A stretch of DNA of 56,644 bases from an uncultured Gemmatimonadota bacterium (GCA_902805735.1 CADCTW010000085.1:1-56644); one strand, 5' to 3'; shown: positions 29,526 to 39,027, numbered from the stretch's first letter. Numbers and translations: made by a program. Notes: generated by a model not told the origin, from the sequence alone.

Positions 29526-29589
29526 AATCTCACATAGAGGCACAGAGACACAGAGATCCTCCTCTGTGGCTCTGTGTCTCTGTGTGATC
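29526..29589. repeat. Family 1 palindrome inside an operon
   Basis: Full copy (arm units in the order CACATAGAGG, CACAGAGA, CACAGAGA) between the flotillin stop and the ATPase start, ending 15 bases before the ATPase ATG. If transcribed, it would form a long hairpin in the polycistronic mRNA. Confidence 0.9.
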
Positions 29590-29604
29590 AATAATGGGAT
29601 GCAG

Positions 29605-32600
29605 ATGAGCGACTCTTCTTCCGTGGACGAGGCCGTCGCCGAGGGCGGCGCGTACGAGGTGCTGCGCCGGCGCCTGGGCGAGCAGGGCGCGCGCGTGCGC
29701 GAGATCGCCGGCGCGCTCAACGAGCAGCGCCTGGCCGAGTTCGGGGACAGCCGGCTGGAGGTGGTGGGGCGCCTGCGCATCCAGACCGAGAACAACTGCA
29801 TCGGCCGCGACATCGTGCCCGTGGGCGGGCTGCTGCTCTTCGGCTACAACGTGTTCATGGGGCTGAAGACCACCACCCGCGTGGAGGACGTCTTCGGCCT
29901 CTACCGGCTGGTGGAAGGGCCCGACGGCTTCGACGTGGAGCCGGTGGACGCGTCCGGCGGCTTCCTGGGCGACGCCGCCTTCGTGCGCGACTTCAACGAG
30001 CTGTACGCCTACTACAAGAACGCACGCCTCCTGCAGCTCGAAGTGGCGGACGGCAAGCTGCTGGCCGCCTTCCAGATCGGCGAGCGCAGCTCCGACGTGC
30101 GCGTGTTCCGCTGGGCCATCTCGCCCCGCGACGAGCTCGCCTACCTGGACGCCCGCGGCGAGCGCGACCTCACCTTTCCGCCCCCGTTCGACTTCGAGTG
30201 GACGCGCGCGGGGCGGGAGCAGATGGTGAGCGGCCGCTTTCCGCACCTCAACGTGCTGGACACGCTGTTCGTGGAGACCATGAACGGCGACCTGACCATC
30301 AAGGTGGAGAACAACACCGAGACCGGTCAGGGGATCCACAGCGAGCCGGTGGACGAGAAGAGCCAGTCGCTGGACGACGCGGCCTTCGACTTCGCCCGCG
30401 TGGGCTCGCTGGTGCTGCTCAAGGTGCTGCCGTACCGCGAAACGGCGTGGCGCGGCTTCATCTACAACACCATCACCGGCAAGGTGCAGCGCGTGGACGC
30501 CATCGTGCAGGCGTGCGTGCAGCTCCCGGAGGACCACGGCATCATCTTCCCCGGCGGATATTACCTGCAGAACGGGGAGCACAAGGCGTTCGACGCCCGC
30601 ATGGACGGGATGCGCTTCCAGCGCGCCATCCGCTCGCCCAACGGCGAAGACGTGATGTACGTGTTCTACGAGCCGGAGGCGGGGCGCAGCGCGCTCTTCG
30701 TCTACAACCTGATCCAGCGCCGGCTGCAGAACCCCCTGTTCGGCCACGGACACGCGGTGCTGCGCGACGGGCGCATGGTGCTGTTCCACGCGGAAGGCGA
30801 GGCGCCCACCCGCGTGCACCCCATGCAGATCTGGCAGACGCCCTTCGTCTCGGACGAGTTCGCCGCCAGCCGTCCGGTGGGAACCAGCTTCATGGGGAAG
30901 CTGGGGAACGCGGAGCTGGTGCGGGGGATCTCCAGCCTCTTCGAGCTGGCGCGCGAGATCGACAGCCCCGAAGTGTCGGTGCAGCGCTACGGGTTGCTGA
31001 CCCACAACACCCGCCGCCTCTTCGACGCCCACCACTGGCTGGACGACGCCAACTGCCGGGGCGCGGCCACCGTGCTGCGCGAGATCGCCGCCACCGGCGA
31101 GTCGGTGCTGGACGAGTTCGAGAAGGTGGAGAGCATCCGCCGCCAGTCCGCCGCCGCCATGGAGGGGGCGCAGGCGGACCACGCCGCCCTCCTCGCCCGG
31201 CTGACGGTGGAGGAGTGGGCGCAGGTGCAGCAGTTCGTGGACGCGCTCAACGAGATCACGCGCCAGCGCGGCCGGCTGCTCACCATCCGCGACCTGCGCT
31301 ACATCGACGTGGCCGCCATCGACGCGATGGGCGCCGAGCTGCAGGCCGCGCACGAGCGCGTGGGCGCCGCCACGGGCGAGTTCCTGGCCGGCGACACGGC
31401 GCTCGCCCCCATGTCCGCGCGGCTCCAGGCGCTGGACGAGCAGGCGCAGAAGGCCGAGACGGCGCGCGCCATCGCCGAGGCGCTGGAGGGGCTGCAGGCG
31501 CTCTCGGCCGACCTGGACATGCTCTCCGAGCTGATGGCGACGCTGCGCGTGGACGACGCCGTGCGCCGCACGCGGGTGGTGGAGGCCATCTCCGCCATCT
31601 ACGCGCGGCTCAACCAGGCCCGCGCCCGCGCGGAGGCGCGCCGCAAGACGCTGGGCTCGGCCGAGGCCGTGGCCCAGTTCGGCGCGCAGTTCTCCCTCTT
31701 CGGGCAGAGCGTGGCCAGCGCCGTCGGGGTGGCCACGGACCCGGAAAAGGCGGACGAGCAGCTGTCGCGCCTCATGGTGCAGCTGGAGGAGATCGAGAGC
31801 CAGTTCGGCGAGCACGAGCAGTTCCTGGGCGACATCCTGGCCAAGCGCGAGGAGCTGCTGGAAACCTTCGATGCCCGCAAGCAGGCGCTGCTGGACGAGC
31901 GCCAGCGCAAGGCGCAGACGGTGCTGGAGGCGGCCAACCGCATCTTGGAGGGGCTGGGGCGCCGCACGGAGAAGTTCGCGTCCCCGGACGAGCTCAACGC
32001 CTTCTTCGCGGGCGATCCGCTGATCCTCAAGGTGCGCGAGCTGGCCGAACGGCTGCGCGCCCTCAAGGACCCGGTGAAGGCGGACGACGTGGAGGCGCGC
32101 GTCAAGGGCGCCCGCGACGCCGCCGTGCGCGCCCTGCGCGACCGCAGCGACCTGTTCGACGACGGCGGGCGGGTGATCAAGCTGGGCCGCCACCGCTTCA
32201 GCGTCAGCACGCAGCCGCTGGACCTCACCATCCTGCCCCGCGGCGGCGAGCTGGCGGTGCACCTTTCCGGCACCGACTACATCGAGCCGATCCACAGCGA
32301 AGAGCTCGGCGCGCTGCGCGACTACTGGCACGCCTCGCTGGAGTCCGAGTCGCCCGCGCTGTACCGGGGCGAGTACCTGGCCGGCGAGATCCTGGCCGCG
32401 GCCGAGGCGGGCGCCGAGGGCCTCACCATGGAGCTGCTGCGCGGCCAGGACGGCGACGCGCTGGCCCGCACGGTGGCCGCCTTCGCCGCCCCGCGCTACC
32501 GCGACGGCTACCAGAGGGGCATCCACGACCACGACGCCACGCTGATCCTGCGCACCTGCCTGGAGCAGCTGGCCGCCGCGGGCGAGCTGGTGCACGCGCC

Positions 32601-34758
32601 GGAGCCCCGCGCGCTCGCCGCGCTCTTCCTGGCCGACGCGCCCGAGGACGCGGAGGTGCAGGAGTGGCGCGCGCGCGTATCCAGCGCCAGGGCCATGCGC
32701 GCGCTCTTCGGCTCCGGAGCGGCGTCCGACACGCTGCGGGGGGAGATGGCGGAGCGGCTTGGCCGGTTCGCGGAAGCGGGCGGCCTCCCCTTCGGCCCCG
32801 GAGCAGCCGCGAGCGCGGCGGCGTACCTGTTCGACGAGATGGCCGGGGGGCAGGAGGGGCTGGTTCTCTCCATGCCCGCCCGTGACCTGGCGGACGCGCT
32901 CCTCACGCGCCTCAAGGACGCCGACCTGCGCGGCACCTTTGCCCGCACGCTGGAGCAGCTCCAGGAGCGCCCGGCCGCGCGCTACCTGCACGCCGTGCAC
33001 TGGCTGGAGGCGCTGTGCACCGACGCGTCGCTGGCCCCGTTCGCCCGCTACGTTCCCGAGGCGGCGGCGCTGGTCCTCACCCGCGACCAGCTCCCCCGCA
33101 GGGCCAGCCAGCTCCGGCCGCTGGCCGCCGTGGAGGGGCTGCTCGGCGAGCACCCGCGCATCGCCGCCGGGCGGATGGAGCTGGCGGTGGACGAGCTGTT
33201 CGCCCGCCTCCGCGACCACCGCGAGCGCTTCCTGCCGGGGTACCGCCGCTACCAGGCGCTCCGCCAGGAGATCGCCGGGCGGGAGCGGGAGGCGCTGCGG
33301 CTGTCGGAGCTGCAGGCCCGGCCGCTGACCTCGTTCGTGCGCAACCGGCTCATCAACGACGCGTACCTGCCCATCATCGGCGACAACCTGGCCAAGCAGA
33401 TCGGCACGGTGGGCGAGGGGAAGCGCAGCGACCTGATGGGGCTGCTGATGATGATCTCGCCCCCGGGATACGGGAAGACCACGCTGATGGAGTACGTGGC
33501 GCACCGCCTGGGGCTGGTCTTCGTCAAGGTGAACGGCCCCGCGCTGGGCCACGAAGTGCGCTCGCTGGACCCGGCGCAGGCGCCCGACGCCACCTCGCGG
33601 CAGGAGCTGGAGAAGCTGGGGCTGGCGCTGGAGATGGGGAACAACGTGATGCTGTACGTGGACGACATCCAGCACACGCACCCCGAGTTCCTGCAGAAGT
33701 TCATCTCCCTGTGCGACGGCACGCGGCGCATCGAGGGCGTGTGGCGGGACCGCACGAAGACCTACGACCTGCGCGGCAAGAAGTTCTGCGTGGTGATGGC
33801 GGGGAACCCGTACACCGAGTCCGGCGAGGTCTTCAAGATCCCGGACATGCTGGCCAACCGCGCGGACATCTACAACCTGGGCGACGTGCTGGGCGGGATG
33901 GAGGATTCGTTCACGCTGAGCTACATCGAGAACAGCCTCACCTCCAACCCGGTGCTGGCGCCCCTCGCCACGCGCGACCTGGCGGACCTGTACCTGTTCG
34001 CGGACCGTGCCCGTGGCGTCGACGTCTCCACCAACGGCCTCACCCACGCGTACAGCGCGGCGGAGGTCAACGAGATCGTGGCGACGCTGCGGCGGATCAT
34101 GCAGGTGCGCGACGTGGTGTACCGCGTGAACCAGCAGTACATCGCCAGCGCGGCGCAGGCGGACAGGTACCGCACGGAGCCCGCGTTCAAGCTGCAGGGC
34201 AGCTACCGCAACATGAACAAGCTGGCGGAGAAGATCTCGCCGGTGATGAACGACGCCGAGCTGCAGCAGCTCGTCTCCGACCACTACCAGGGCGAGGCGC
34301 AGCTCCTCACCACGGGCGCGGAGGAGAACCTGCTCAAGCTGGGCGAGCTGCGCGGCGTGCTCACCCGCGACGAGCAGGCGCGCTGGGAGCAGATCAAGCG
34401 CGACTTCCTGCGCGGCAAGGCGATGGGCGGCGAGGAAGCAGACGTGGGCGGCCGCGTCGTCGCCCAGCTCGCCGACATCGCGGAAGGCCTCCAGGCCCTC
34501 GGCTCGGTCGTCCAAACGCCGCCGCCGCCGCCAGCCCCCGCCCCGCCTCCACCCCAGACGACGGTCGTGGTGGAGCCCTCCAAGCTCCACCTCCCGGACA
34601 ACCTGCCGGAGCTGATCCGCGCGGCCCTGGCGCCCCTCGTCGAAGCCATCCGCGCCATTCCCGCCCCGGAGCCGGTCGTCATCGAACAGCCGCCGCAGCC
34701 CTACCCGATCGTCGCGGGTGAAACGAAGCCGGTGCGCGTCTGGCCTCCCGCCAAGTAG
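29605..34758 (+). CDS. Giant AAA+ ATPase with DUF3686-type N-terminal region
   Basis: A 1717-residue protein. The first 460 residues resemble the DUF3686 region of large bacterial ATPases often labelled 'DNA repair ATPase', a name without evidence I can support. Helical and coiled-coil segments fill about 480-800. The C-terminal AAA+ module has Walker A PPGYGKTT (Lys1291), Walker B LYVDDIQ (Asp1353-Asp1354), sensor 1 Asn1401 in VVMAGNPYT, and downstream ANRADIYNLGD. A proline-rich linker (about 1640-1660) precedes a short tail. The start at 29605 has GGG six bases upstream; an in-frame Met at 29599 is possible. Together with YqiJ-like and flotillin genes it forms a three-gene membrane-associated module of unknown function. 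Confidence 0.85.
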   Translation: MSDSSSVDEAVAEGGAYEVLRRRLGEQGARVREIAGALNEQRLAEFGDSRLEVVGRLRIQTENNCIGRDIVPVGGLLLFGYNVFMGLKTTTRVEDVFGLYRLVEGPDGFDVEPVDASGGFLGDAAFVRDFNELYAYYKNARLLQLEVADGKLLAAFQIGERSSDVRVFRWAISPRDELAYLDARGERDLTFPPPFDFEWTRAGREQMVSGRFPHLNVLDTLFVETMNGDLTIKVENNTETGQGIHSEPVDEKSQSLDDAAFDFARVGSLVLLKVLPYRETAWRGFIYNTITGKVQRVDAIVQACVQLPEDHGIIFPGGYYLQNGEHKAFDARMDGMRFQRAIRSPNGEDVMYVFYEPEAGRSALFVYNLIQRRLQNPLFGHGHAVLRDGRMVLFHAEGEAPTRVHPMQIWQTPFVSDEFAASRPVGTSFMGKLGNAELVRGISSLFELAREIDSPEVSVQRYGLLTHNTRRLFDAHHWLDDANCRGAATVLREIAATGESVLDEFEKVESIRRQSAAAMEGAQADHAALLARLTVEEWAQVQQFVDALNEITRQRGRLLTIRDLRYIDVAAIDAMGAELQAAHERVGAATGEFLAGDTALAPMSARLQALDEQAQKAETARAIAEALEGLQALSADLDMLSELMATLRVDDAVRRTRVVEAISAIYARLNQARARAEARRKTLGSAEAVAQFGAQFSLFGQSVASAVGVATDPEKADEQLSRLMVQLEEIESQFGEHEQFLGDILAKREELLETFDARKQALLDERQRKAQTVLEAANRILEGLGRRTEKFASPDELNAFFAGDPLILKVRELAERLRALKDPVKADDVEARVKGARDAAVRALRDRSDLFDDGGRVIKLGRHRFSVSTQPLDLTILPRGGELAVHLSGTDYIEPIHSEELGALRDYWHASLESESPALYRGEYLAGEILAAAEAGAEGLTMELLRGQDGDALARTVAAFAAPRYRDGYQRGIHDHDATLILRTCLEQLAAAGELVHAPEPRALAALFLADAPEDAEVQEWRARVSSARAMRALFGSGAASDTLRGEMAERLGRFAEAGGLPFGPGAAASAAAYLFDEMAGGQEGLVLSMPARDLADALLTRLKDADLRGTFARTLEQLQERPAARYLHAVHWLEALCTDASLAPFARYVPEAAALVLTRDQLPRRASQLRPLAAVEGLLGEHPRIAAGRMELAVDELFARLRDHRERFLPGYRRYQALRQEIAGREREALRLSELQARPLTSFVRNRLINDAYLPIIGDNLAKQIGTVGEGKRSDLMGLLMMISPPGYGKTTLMEYVAHRLGLVFVKVNGPALGHEVRSLDPAQAPDATSRQELEKLGLALEMGNNVMLYVDDIQHTHPEFLQKFISLCDGTRRIEGVWRDRTKTYDLRGKKFCVVMAGNPYTESGEVFKIPDMLANRADIYNLGDVLGGMEDSFTLSYIENSLTSNPVLAPLATRDLADLYLFADRARGVDVSTNGLTHAYSAAEVNEIVATLRRIMQVRDVVYRVNQQYIASAAQADRYRTEPAFKLQGSYRNMNKLAEKISPVMNDAELQQLVSDHYQGEAQLLTTGAEENLLKLGELRGVLTRDEQARWEQIKRDFLRGKAMGGEEADVGGRVVAQLADIAEGLQALGSVVQTPPPPPAPAPPPPQTTVVVEPSKLHLPDNLPELIRAALAPLVEAIRAIPAPEPVVIEQPPQPYPIVAGETKPVRVWPPAK

Positions 34759-34828
34759 CTCAGACAGAGACACAGAGGCACAGAGGAAGATGCTTTTCTC
34801 CGTGCCTCTGTGCCTCTGTGTGAGCCCC
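34758..34828. repeat. Family 1 palindrome
   Basis: Full copy between the convergent ATPase and DUF1906 genes, starting at the last base of the ATPase stop codon. Confidence 0.92.
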
Positions 34829-34833
34829 GTTTT

Positions 34834-35484
34834 CTATTTGGCCAGCCACATCACCTGCCCGCCCGCGCCGTCCACGTGCGTGAGGTTGTCGTCGTGTTCG
34901 ATCCCGGCGACCTGCTGGCGGGCGGGCGACTGCTTCATCTGCCAGCCGCGCACGGGGATGACGGCGTCCACGTTGTAGGCGCCCCAGTAGTGCTGGAACC
35001 GGAGCTTGTTGTAGAGGTCGGCGTTGGAGAGCATAGGCTGCCACCCCACGTACACCCCCGGCGTGAACCCCGCCGCCGCCACCTCGCCGAACCAGTTGTT
35101 GCAGTACGCGATCACGTCCGCCGGCGAGGCGGCGGTGGACACGCTCTCCAGGTCCAGCCACACGTTGACCCCCGGCGGAAAGCCGATGGCCGCCGTGAAC
35201 TGCCCCGCGTTCCTGCCGTACGTCGTGCCCAGCTCCGCGGAGGGCATCCACTCCCCGGCCTCCACGTGCTGCACCGGCATCAGCGCCAGCCCCGCCTCCA
35301 GCAGCGTGGCGGCCTCCGCCGTGGTCAGGTCGTGCGAGGCCATCTGCGTGCGCCCCACGTACCGCACGGCGAACTGGTACCCCGCCTCCACGAACTGCCT
35401 GGCGACGGAAGCGGAGATGACCTGGTTGGCATCGAACCCCTTCATGCCGGCGGGTGCGTTCTTGATGGAACCGGAGAGTGTCAT
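34834..35484 (-). CDS. DUF1906 glycoside-hydrolase-like protein (Rv2525c-like)
   Basis: A 216-residue protein resembling the DUF1906 family, a TIM-barrel, glycoside hydrolase 25-like fold: GMKGFDANQVISASVARQFV near the N-terminus, FAVRYVGR, VNVWLDLESV with acidic residues where the barrel active site lies, and GVYVGWQPML and YWGAYNV later. Rv2525c is linked to the actinobacterial cell wall. No Sec signal peptide is visible, so export would need another route. It is convergent with the giant ATPase and unlikely to belong to its operon. Confidence 0.75.
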   Translation of the reverse strand: MTLSGSIKNAPAGMKGFDANQVISASVARQFVEAGYQFAVRYVGRTQMASHDLTTAEAATLLEAGLALMPVQHVEAGEWMPSAELGTTYGRNAGQFTAAIGFPPGVNVWLDLESVSTAASPADVIAYCNNWFGEVAAAGFTPGVYVGWQPMLSNADLYNKLRFQHYWGAYNVDAVIPVRGWQMKQSPARQQVAGIEHDDNLTHVDGAGGQVMWLAK

Positions 35485-35572
35485 GGGAGGTGTCCTGGAC
35501 GTGAGCGGGAAACGGCGGGAAACAGCGTGGCAACAGGATACTGGAACCAGGCGCCGGACTCAATGCTCCCGT

Positions 35573-35657
35573 GCCCTCACCCCCCCGACCCCCCTCTCCC
35601 AAACAGCTGGGAGAGGGGGGCGATTTCCATGTAGGGGCGCGATTCATCGCGCCCGTG
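35573..35657. repeat. Family 3-type short hairpin plus GTAGGGGCGCGAT palindrome
   Basis: CCCCTCTCCC (about 35591-35600) faces GGGAGAGGGG (about 35609-35618), a short relative of the family 3 ends. Directly after it, GGGCGCGAT TCAT CGCGCCC forms a separate palindrome (about 35634-35653). Both lie between the DUF1906 and glycosylase genes. Confidence 0.7.
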
Positions 35658-35691
35658 CTTTCCGCGCGCTCCGCGTCTGCGCGCCACCCAA

Positions 35692-36366
35692 TCAACCCAC
35701 GATGCGGCGGGCGGCGGCGAACACGTCGTCGAGCATGGCGGGGGTCAGGCGGCCGGTGAAGGTGTTCTGCTGGCTGGGATGGTAGGAGCCGATCAGGGTC
35801 AGGCCGTTCCCCAGCCGCACCTCCGCGCCGTGGCCGAAGCGCGGCAGCGGGGCGGGGAGCGGGCACCCCAGCTCGCGCAGCGTGCGCAGCGCCGCGTCCC
35901 ACCCGAAGCCGCCCAGGCACACGATGGCGCGGAGGGCGGTGAGCGCGCGGATCTCGCGGAGGAGGAAGGGGAGGCAGGCGTCGCGCTCGTCCGTGGCGGG
36001 CTTGTTCTCCGGCGGGGCGCACTTCACGGCCGAGCTCACCCACGCGCCCGCCAGCGTCAGCCCGTCGCCGCGGGCTACGGAGGTGGGCTCGCTGGCGAAG
36101 CCCGCGCGGTGCATGGCCGCGTACAGGAAGTCGCCGCTGCGGTCCCCCGTGAACATCCGCCCCGTGCGGTTGGCCCCGTGCGCGGCGGGCGCGAGCCCCA
36201 GCACCAGCAGCCGCGCCTCCGGATCCCCGAACCCCGGCACCGGCCGCGCCCAGTACTCCCAGTCGCGGAACGACCGGCGCTTCTCGCTCCCCACCCGCTC
36301 GCGCCACTCCACCAGCCGCGCGCACTGCCTGCACGCCGTCACCTCGTCCTGGATCACCCGCAGCAT
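35692..36366 (-). CDS. Uracil-DNA glycosylase, family 5 (UdgB-type)
   Basis: A 224-residue glycosylase that removes uracil and related deaminated bases from DNA. Cluster-binding cysteines are seen in ACRQCARL and SAVKCAPPENKP. Motif 1 is LGLAPAAHGANRTGRMFTGD, which lacks the polar catalytic residue at the usual place, as in family 5, and the C-terminal SYHPSQQNTFTGRLT is characteristic. The start MLRVIQDEVTACRQC lies just inside a family 1 right arm on the promoter side; longer frames translate the repeat. Confidence 0.9.
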   Translation of the reverse strand: MLRVIQDEVTACRQCARLVEWRERVGSEKRRSFRDWEYWARPVPGFGDPEARLLVLGLAPAAHGANRTGRMFTGDRSGDFLYAAMHRAGFASEPTSVARGDGLTLAGAWVSSAVKCAPPENKPATDERDACLPFLLREIRALTALRAIVCLGGFGWDAALRTLRELGCPLPAPLPRFGHGAEVRLGNGLTLIGSYHPSQQNTFTGRLTPAMLDDVFAAARRIVG

Positions 36367-36373
36367 CCGTTCG

Positions 36374-36409
36374 CTTCTCTCTGTGTCTCCGTGTCTCTGT
36401 GTGAGCCCC
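36374..36409. repeat. Family 1, solitary right arm
   Basis: CTCTGTGTCTCCGTGTCTC then TGTGTGAGCCCC, with no left arm. It lies between the glycosylase start and the stop of the next gene. Confidence 0.8.
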
Positions 36410-36419
36410 TTCAGTTCTT

Positions 36420-37604
36420 TTACGGCTCCGTCGCCGGGCGGGTCCGCTCGCCGCGCTCGGGCGCCGGACGCTCGCGGGGCGGCTCGGCCGCGCGTGGAGT
36501 TTCCGTCCGCCCGGAGCTGGGGCGCTCCACCCGCGGCGCCTGGTGCCCCGCCGAGCCGCTGCCGCCCGACTGCGGGCGCTGCATGCGGCCCATCTCGCGC
36601 ATGTGCTCGATGCGCGGGCCGGCGGGAGTCATCGCCCCCAGCTCGCTCCGCTGCGTGCGGCGATTCTCCAGGTCCCTGCGCAGCTCGGACAGGAGAAACG
36701 GACGCTCGCCGGGCGCGTCCGGCGTGGGGCGCAGGCGCTGGATCACGCCGCCGTCCGCCGCGCGGATGGGCGGCGCGTCGGCGCCGTTGACCGGCTCCGG
36801 CTGCGGACGGCGCCCGCCGGGCGCGCGCACGCCCGACGAGTCGCGGCCGGTGGTGTCGGGCCGCTGGAGGGGCGGCGCCACGCGCTCCGGGTCGCGGCAG
36901 GCCGCGTCCATCAGCTCCAGCGGAGCCCACACCGTCGCGCCGTTCCGGCAGCGGACGCGGTACAGGTTGCCGTGCGGAAGGCGCAGGTTGTAGTCGCGCG
37001 GCCACACGGTGAGCACGTCCGCGTCCCAGCTTCCCTCCGGCTGCGGCGCCAGCACGGTCGCCAGCAGGTCGTCCATCACCCGCCGGCTGCTGACCGAGCT
37101 GTAGCGCGACGTCCCCAGCGCGCGCCGCAGCGTCCCGCGCGACCCCAGGAAGCGGCCGAGCTGCAGCGGCCGGTCGGACGCGATCACCAGCAGGTGGCGC
37201 GGAACCGACGTGTACGACTCGATCGACTGCGGCCCCAGCGCGCCGTGCGACGCGTACCGGGTGCGGAAGGCGTCGTCGTAGCGCCAGAAGCGGTTGGCCT
37301 CGAAGCGCGTGAGCACCGTGGTGGACCCCGACCTCACCAGCTCGCGCGAGGCGAAGGGCGACACCAGCGCCACCCCCTCGCCGGGCACCACCTGGAACAC
37401 GGCGATGTGCGCCTGGCGGTTGAGACTCACGCGCAGGTCGCCGCCCGCCTCGTGCAGCCGCACGCGCAGCGCGTGCTCGCGCGACGCTACTCCCCCGCTT
37501 TCGAAGCCCGGGCGGAGGTTGGGGATGGTGCCTTCGCCGCCCGCGGTGGCGCACGCGGAGAGCGCCGCCAGCGGGAGGACCAGGGTCGCGATGCTTCGCC
37601 TCAT
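36420..37604 (-). CDS. Lipoprotein with DUF4384-like domain and disordered tail
   Basis: A 394-residue exported protein with a lipobox LSAC (Cys18). Residues about 45-190 form a beta-rich domain (LRVSLNRQAHIAVFQVVPGEGVALVSPF, RHLLVIASDRPL) similar to DUF4384 domains. From about 255 to the end it is Arg/Pro-rich and probably disordered (RPAPERGERTRPATEP). No enzymatic motif was found. Stand-alone gene; its stop is near a family 1 arm. Confidence 0.65.
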   Translation of the reverse strand: MRRSIATLVLPLAALSACATAGGEGTIPNLRPGFESGGVASREHALRVRLHEAGGDLRVSLNRQAHIAVFQVVPGEGVALVSPFASRELVRSGSTTVLTRFEANRFWRYDDAFRTRYASHGALGPQSIESYTSVPRHLLVIASDRPLQLGRFLGSRGTLRRALGTSRYSSVSSRRVMDDLLATVLAPQPEGSWDADVLTVWPRDYNLRLPHGNLYRVRCRNGATVWAPLELMDAACRDPERVAPPLQRPDTTGRDSSGVRAPGGRRPQPEPVNGADAPPIRAADGGVIQRLRPTPDAPGERPFLLSELRRDLENRRTQRSELGAMTPAGPRIEHMREMGRMQRPQSGGSGSAGHQAPRVERPSSGRTETPRAAEPPRERPAPERGERTRPATEP

Positions 37605-37767
37605 GGTGTTCCTCGGGGGATGCGATGGGTCGCTGCCGGTCTGGACTTATTTCGCTGCAAAGGACGCACCGGATGTCCCTGAAATCCAAGTGCCTGCGGC
37701 GCAACCGTTTGCGCCTCTCCGTCCCCGTCTCCGCCCGCCGCCGCGTCGCCCGGCGCGGACGGGGGCG
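37605..37767. other. Intergenic gap with a small hairpin
   Basis: GGCGCAA (37698-37704) pairs with TTGCGCC (37709-37715), without a T-run. It may end DUF423 transcription. Nothing else is seen. Confidence 0.35.
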
Positions 37768-38157
37768 TCACACGGCGTGGACAGCGCCCAGGGCACGCGC
37801 CCCGGCCAGCGCCAGGAGCACCCATCCCGCCAGCAGGGCCACCCCTCCCAGCGGAGTGATCGCCCCCAGCCAGCGCACCCCGGAGAGGGCGAGCACGTAG
37901 AGGCTCCCTGAAAAGATGACGATTCCGGCCGTGAAGAGCCACCCCGGCGCGTTCCATCCCCCCGCCGGCCAGCGCGAAGCGGCCAGCGCCACCCCCAGCA
38001 GGGCGAGCGCGTGGTACATCTGGTAGCGCGCGGCCGTCTCCCACACGGCCAGCAGGTCGGGCGTGAGCCGGGCGCGCAGGGCGTGCGCCCCAAACGCCCC
38101 GGCGCCCACGGCGATGAACCCGAACAGGCATCCCAGGATCCAGAAAGTACGAGCCAT
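37768..38157 (-). CDS. DUF423 family small membrane protein
   Basis: A 129-residue protein with four transmembrane helices. Signatures are GAGAFGAHALRARL, TAARYQMYHALALL, IFSGSLYVLALSGVRWLGAITPLGG. The family is common in bacteria and has no settled function. The start MARTFWILGCL gives the standard family length; longer upstream frames lack a conserved-looking sequence. Confidence 0.92.
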   Translation of the reverse strand: MARTFWILGCLFGFIAVGAGAFGAHALRARLTPDLLAVWETAARYQMYHALALLGVALAASRWPAGGWNAPGWLFTAGIVIFSGSLYVLALSGVRWLGAITPLGGVALLAGWVLLALAGARALGAVHAV

Positions 38158-38301
38158 CAGTGCGTCCGCGGGTGAAGGGAACCGGCTCTCCGTGACTCTG
38201 CGCGAGATGAAGTTAAGTGGCCGAATGACAACAGGTAAGCGGGAACGAGACTTGCACGGCCGTGGCACAATCGACCACCCCAACGGACCAAACGCAAACG
38301 G

Positions 38302-39009
38302 ATGAGCGAACCGACGACACGCAGACCCTCGTTCTGGCGTGAGCATCCCGTGTTCCTCTGGGGCTCCCTGGCGATCGCCGCCCTTTTCCTGGCGGGCGCC
38401 GCCGCGATCGCATCGCGCGTGCCCCGCTACCGCAGCGAGGCCGCGCAGTTCAACGCGCAGATGACCGCCGCGGAGCGCGCCACCCGCGACTCGGTGCTGG
38501 CCCACCGCGGCAAGCGCACGCAGCTGGCGATGGCCATCCTCCAGCGCGACATCCGCATCCGCGCGCTGCAGCAGAAGAAGGTGCACCTGGCGGTCGTCAT
38601 CGAGGACTCGGTGCTGGAGCTGCGCCACGGCCGCGCCACCCTGCGCCGCGCCAAGCTCCAGATCGGCCCCGACGCCGCGGTGAAGGCACCGGACGGGCGT
38701 ACCTGGCGCGTGGTGCGCCCCGTGGGCGAGCGGCGCGTGGCGGATCTCCAGCGCAACCCGGTGTACACGGTGCCCGAGTGGGTCTACGTGCACCAGGGGA
38801 TGCCCATCCCGCCCGAGAGCGAGCGGCGGGTGGCGGGCGGCCTCGGCTCCTACGTGATCCGCCTGGACGACGGCACCGAGATCCACACGGAGCCGCAGGT
38901 GGGCCCTCTCAAGGGCCGCGTGAAGCCCGCCGCTTTCCAGGCCCGCGCCCGCGACATGGGCGCGATCTTCGACGCGGTAAAGGAAGAGACCCCGGTGTAC
39001 ATATACTGA
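38302..39009 (+). CDS. Membrane-anchored paralogue of L,D-transpeptidase lacking the active site
   Basis: A 235-residue protein with an N-terminal transmembrane helix (about 18-40). Its tail ends TPVYIY, identical to the next gene's L,D-transpeptidase. Aligned from that end, the transpeptidase catalytic SHGCIRMHRADI faces KPAAFQARARDM: the catalytic Cys and His are replaced. I infer a diverged, inactive YkuD relative, perhaps a partner of the downstream enzyme. It could also be unrelated with a chance match at the C-terminus, because the rest aligns weakly by eye. Confidence 0.55.
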   Translation: MSEPTTRRPSFWREHPVFLWGSLAIAALFLAGAAAIASRVPRYRSEAAQFNAQMTAAERATRDSVLAHRGKRTQLAMAILQRDIRIRALQQKKVHLAVVIEDSVLELRHGRATLRRAKLQIGPDAAVKAPDGRTWRVVRPVGERRVADLQRNPVYTVPEWVYVHQGMPIPPESERRVAGGLGSYVIRLDDGTEIHTEPQVGPLKGRVKPAAFQARARDMGAIFDAVKEETPVYIY

Positions 39010-39027
39010 TGGAGAACGGGTGAGACT

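Noticed and set aside
29605..34758. Assigning a DNA-repair function to the giant ATPase
   Set aside because: The label is propagated annotation; no DNA-binding or nuclease motif is visible and the partners are membrane proteins.
35692..37704. Extended 670-residue frame for the uracil-DNA glycosylase
   Set aside because: The upstream part translates a family 1 arm and a shadow of the DUF4384-like gene; the family length is about 220.
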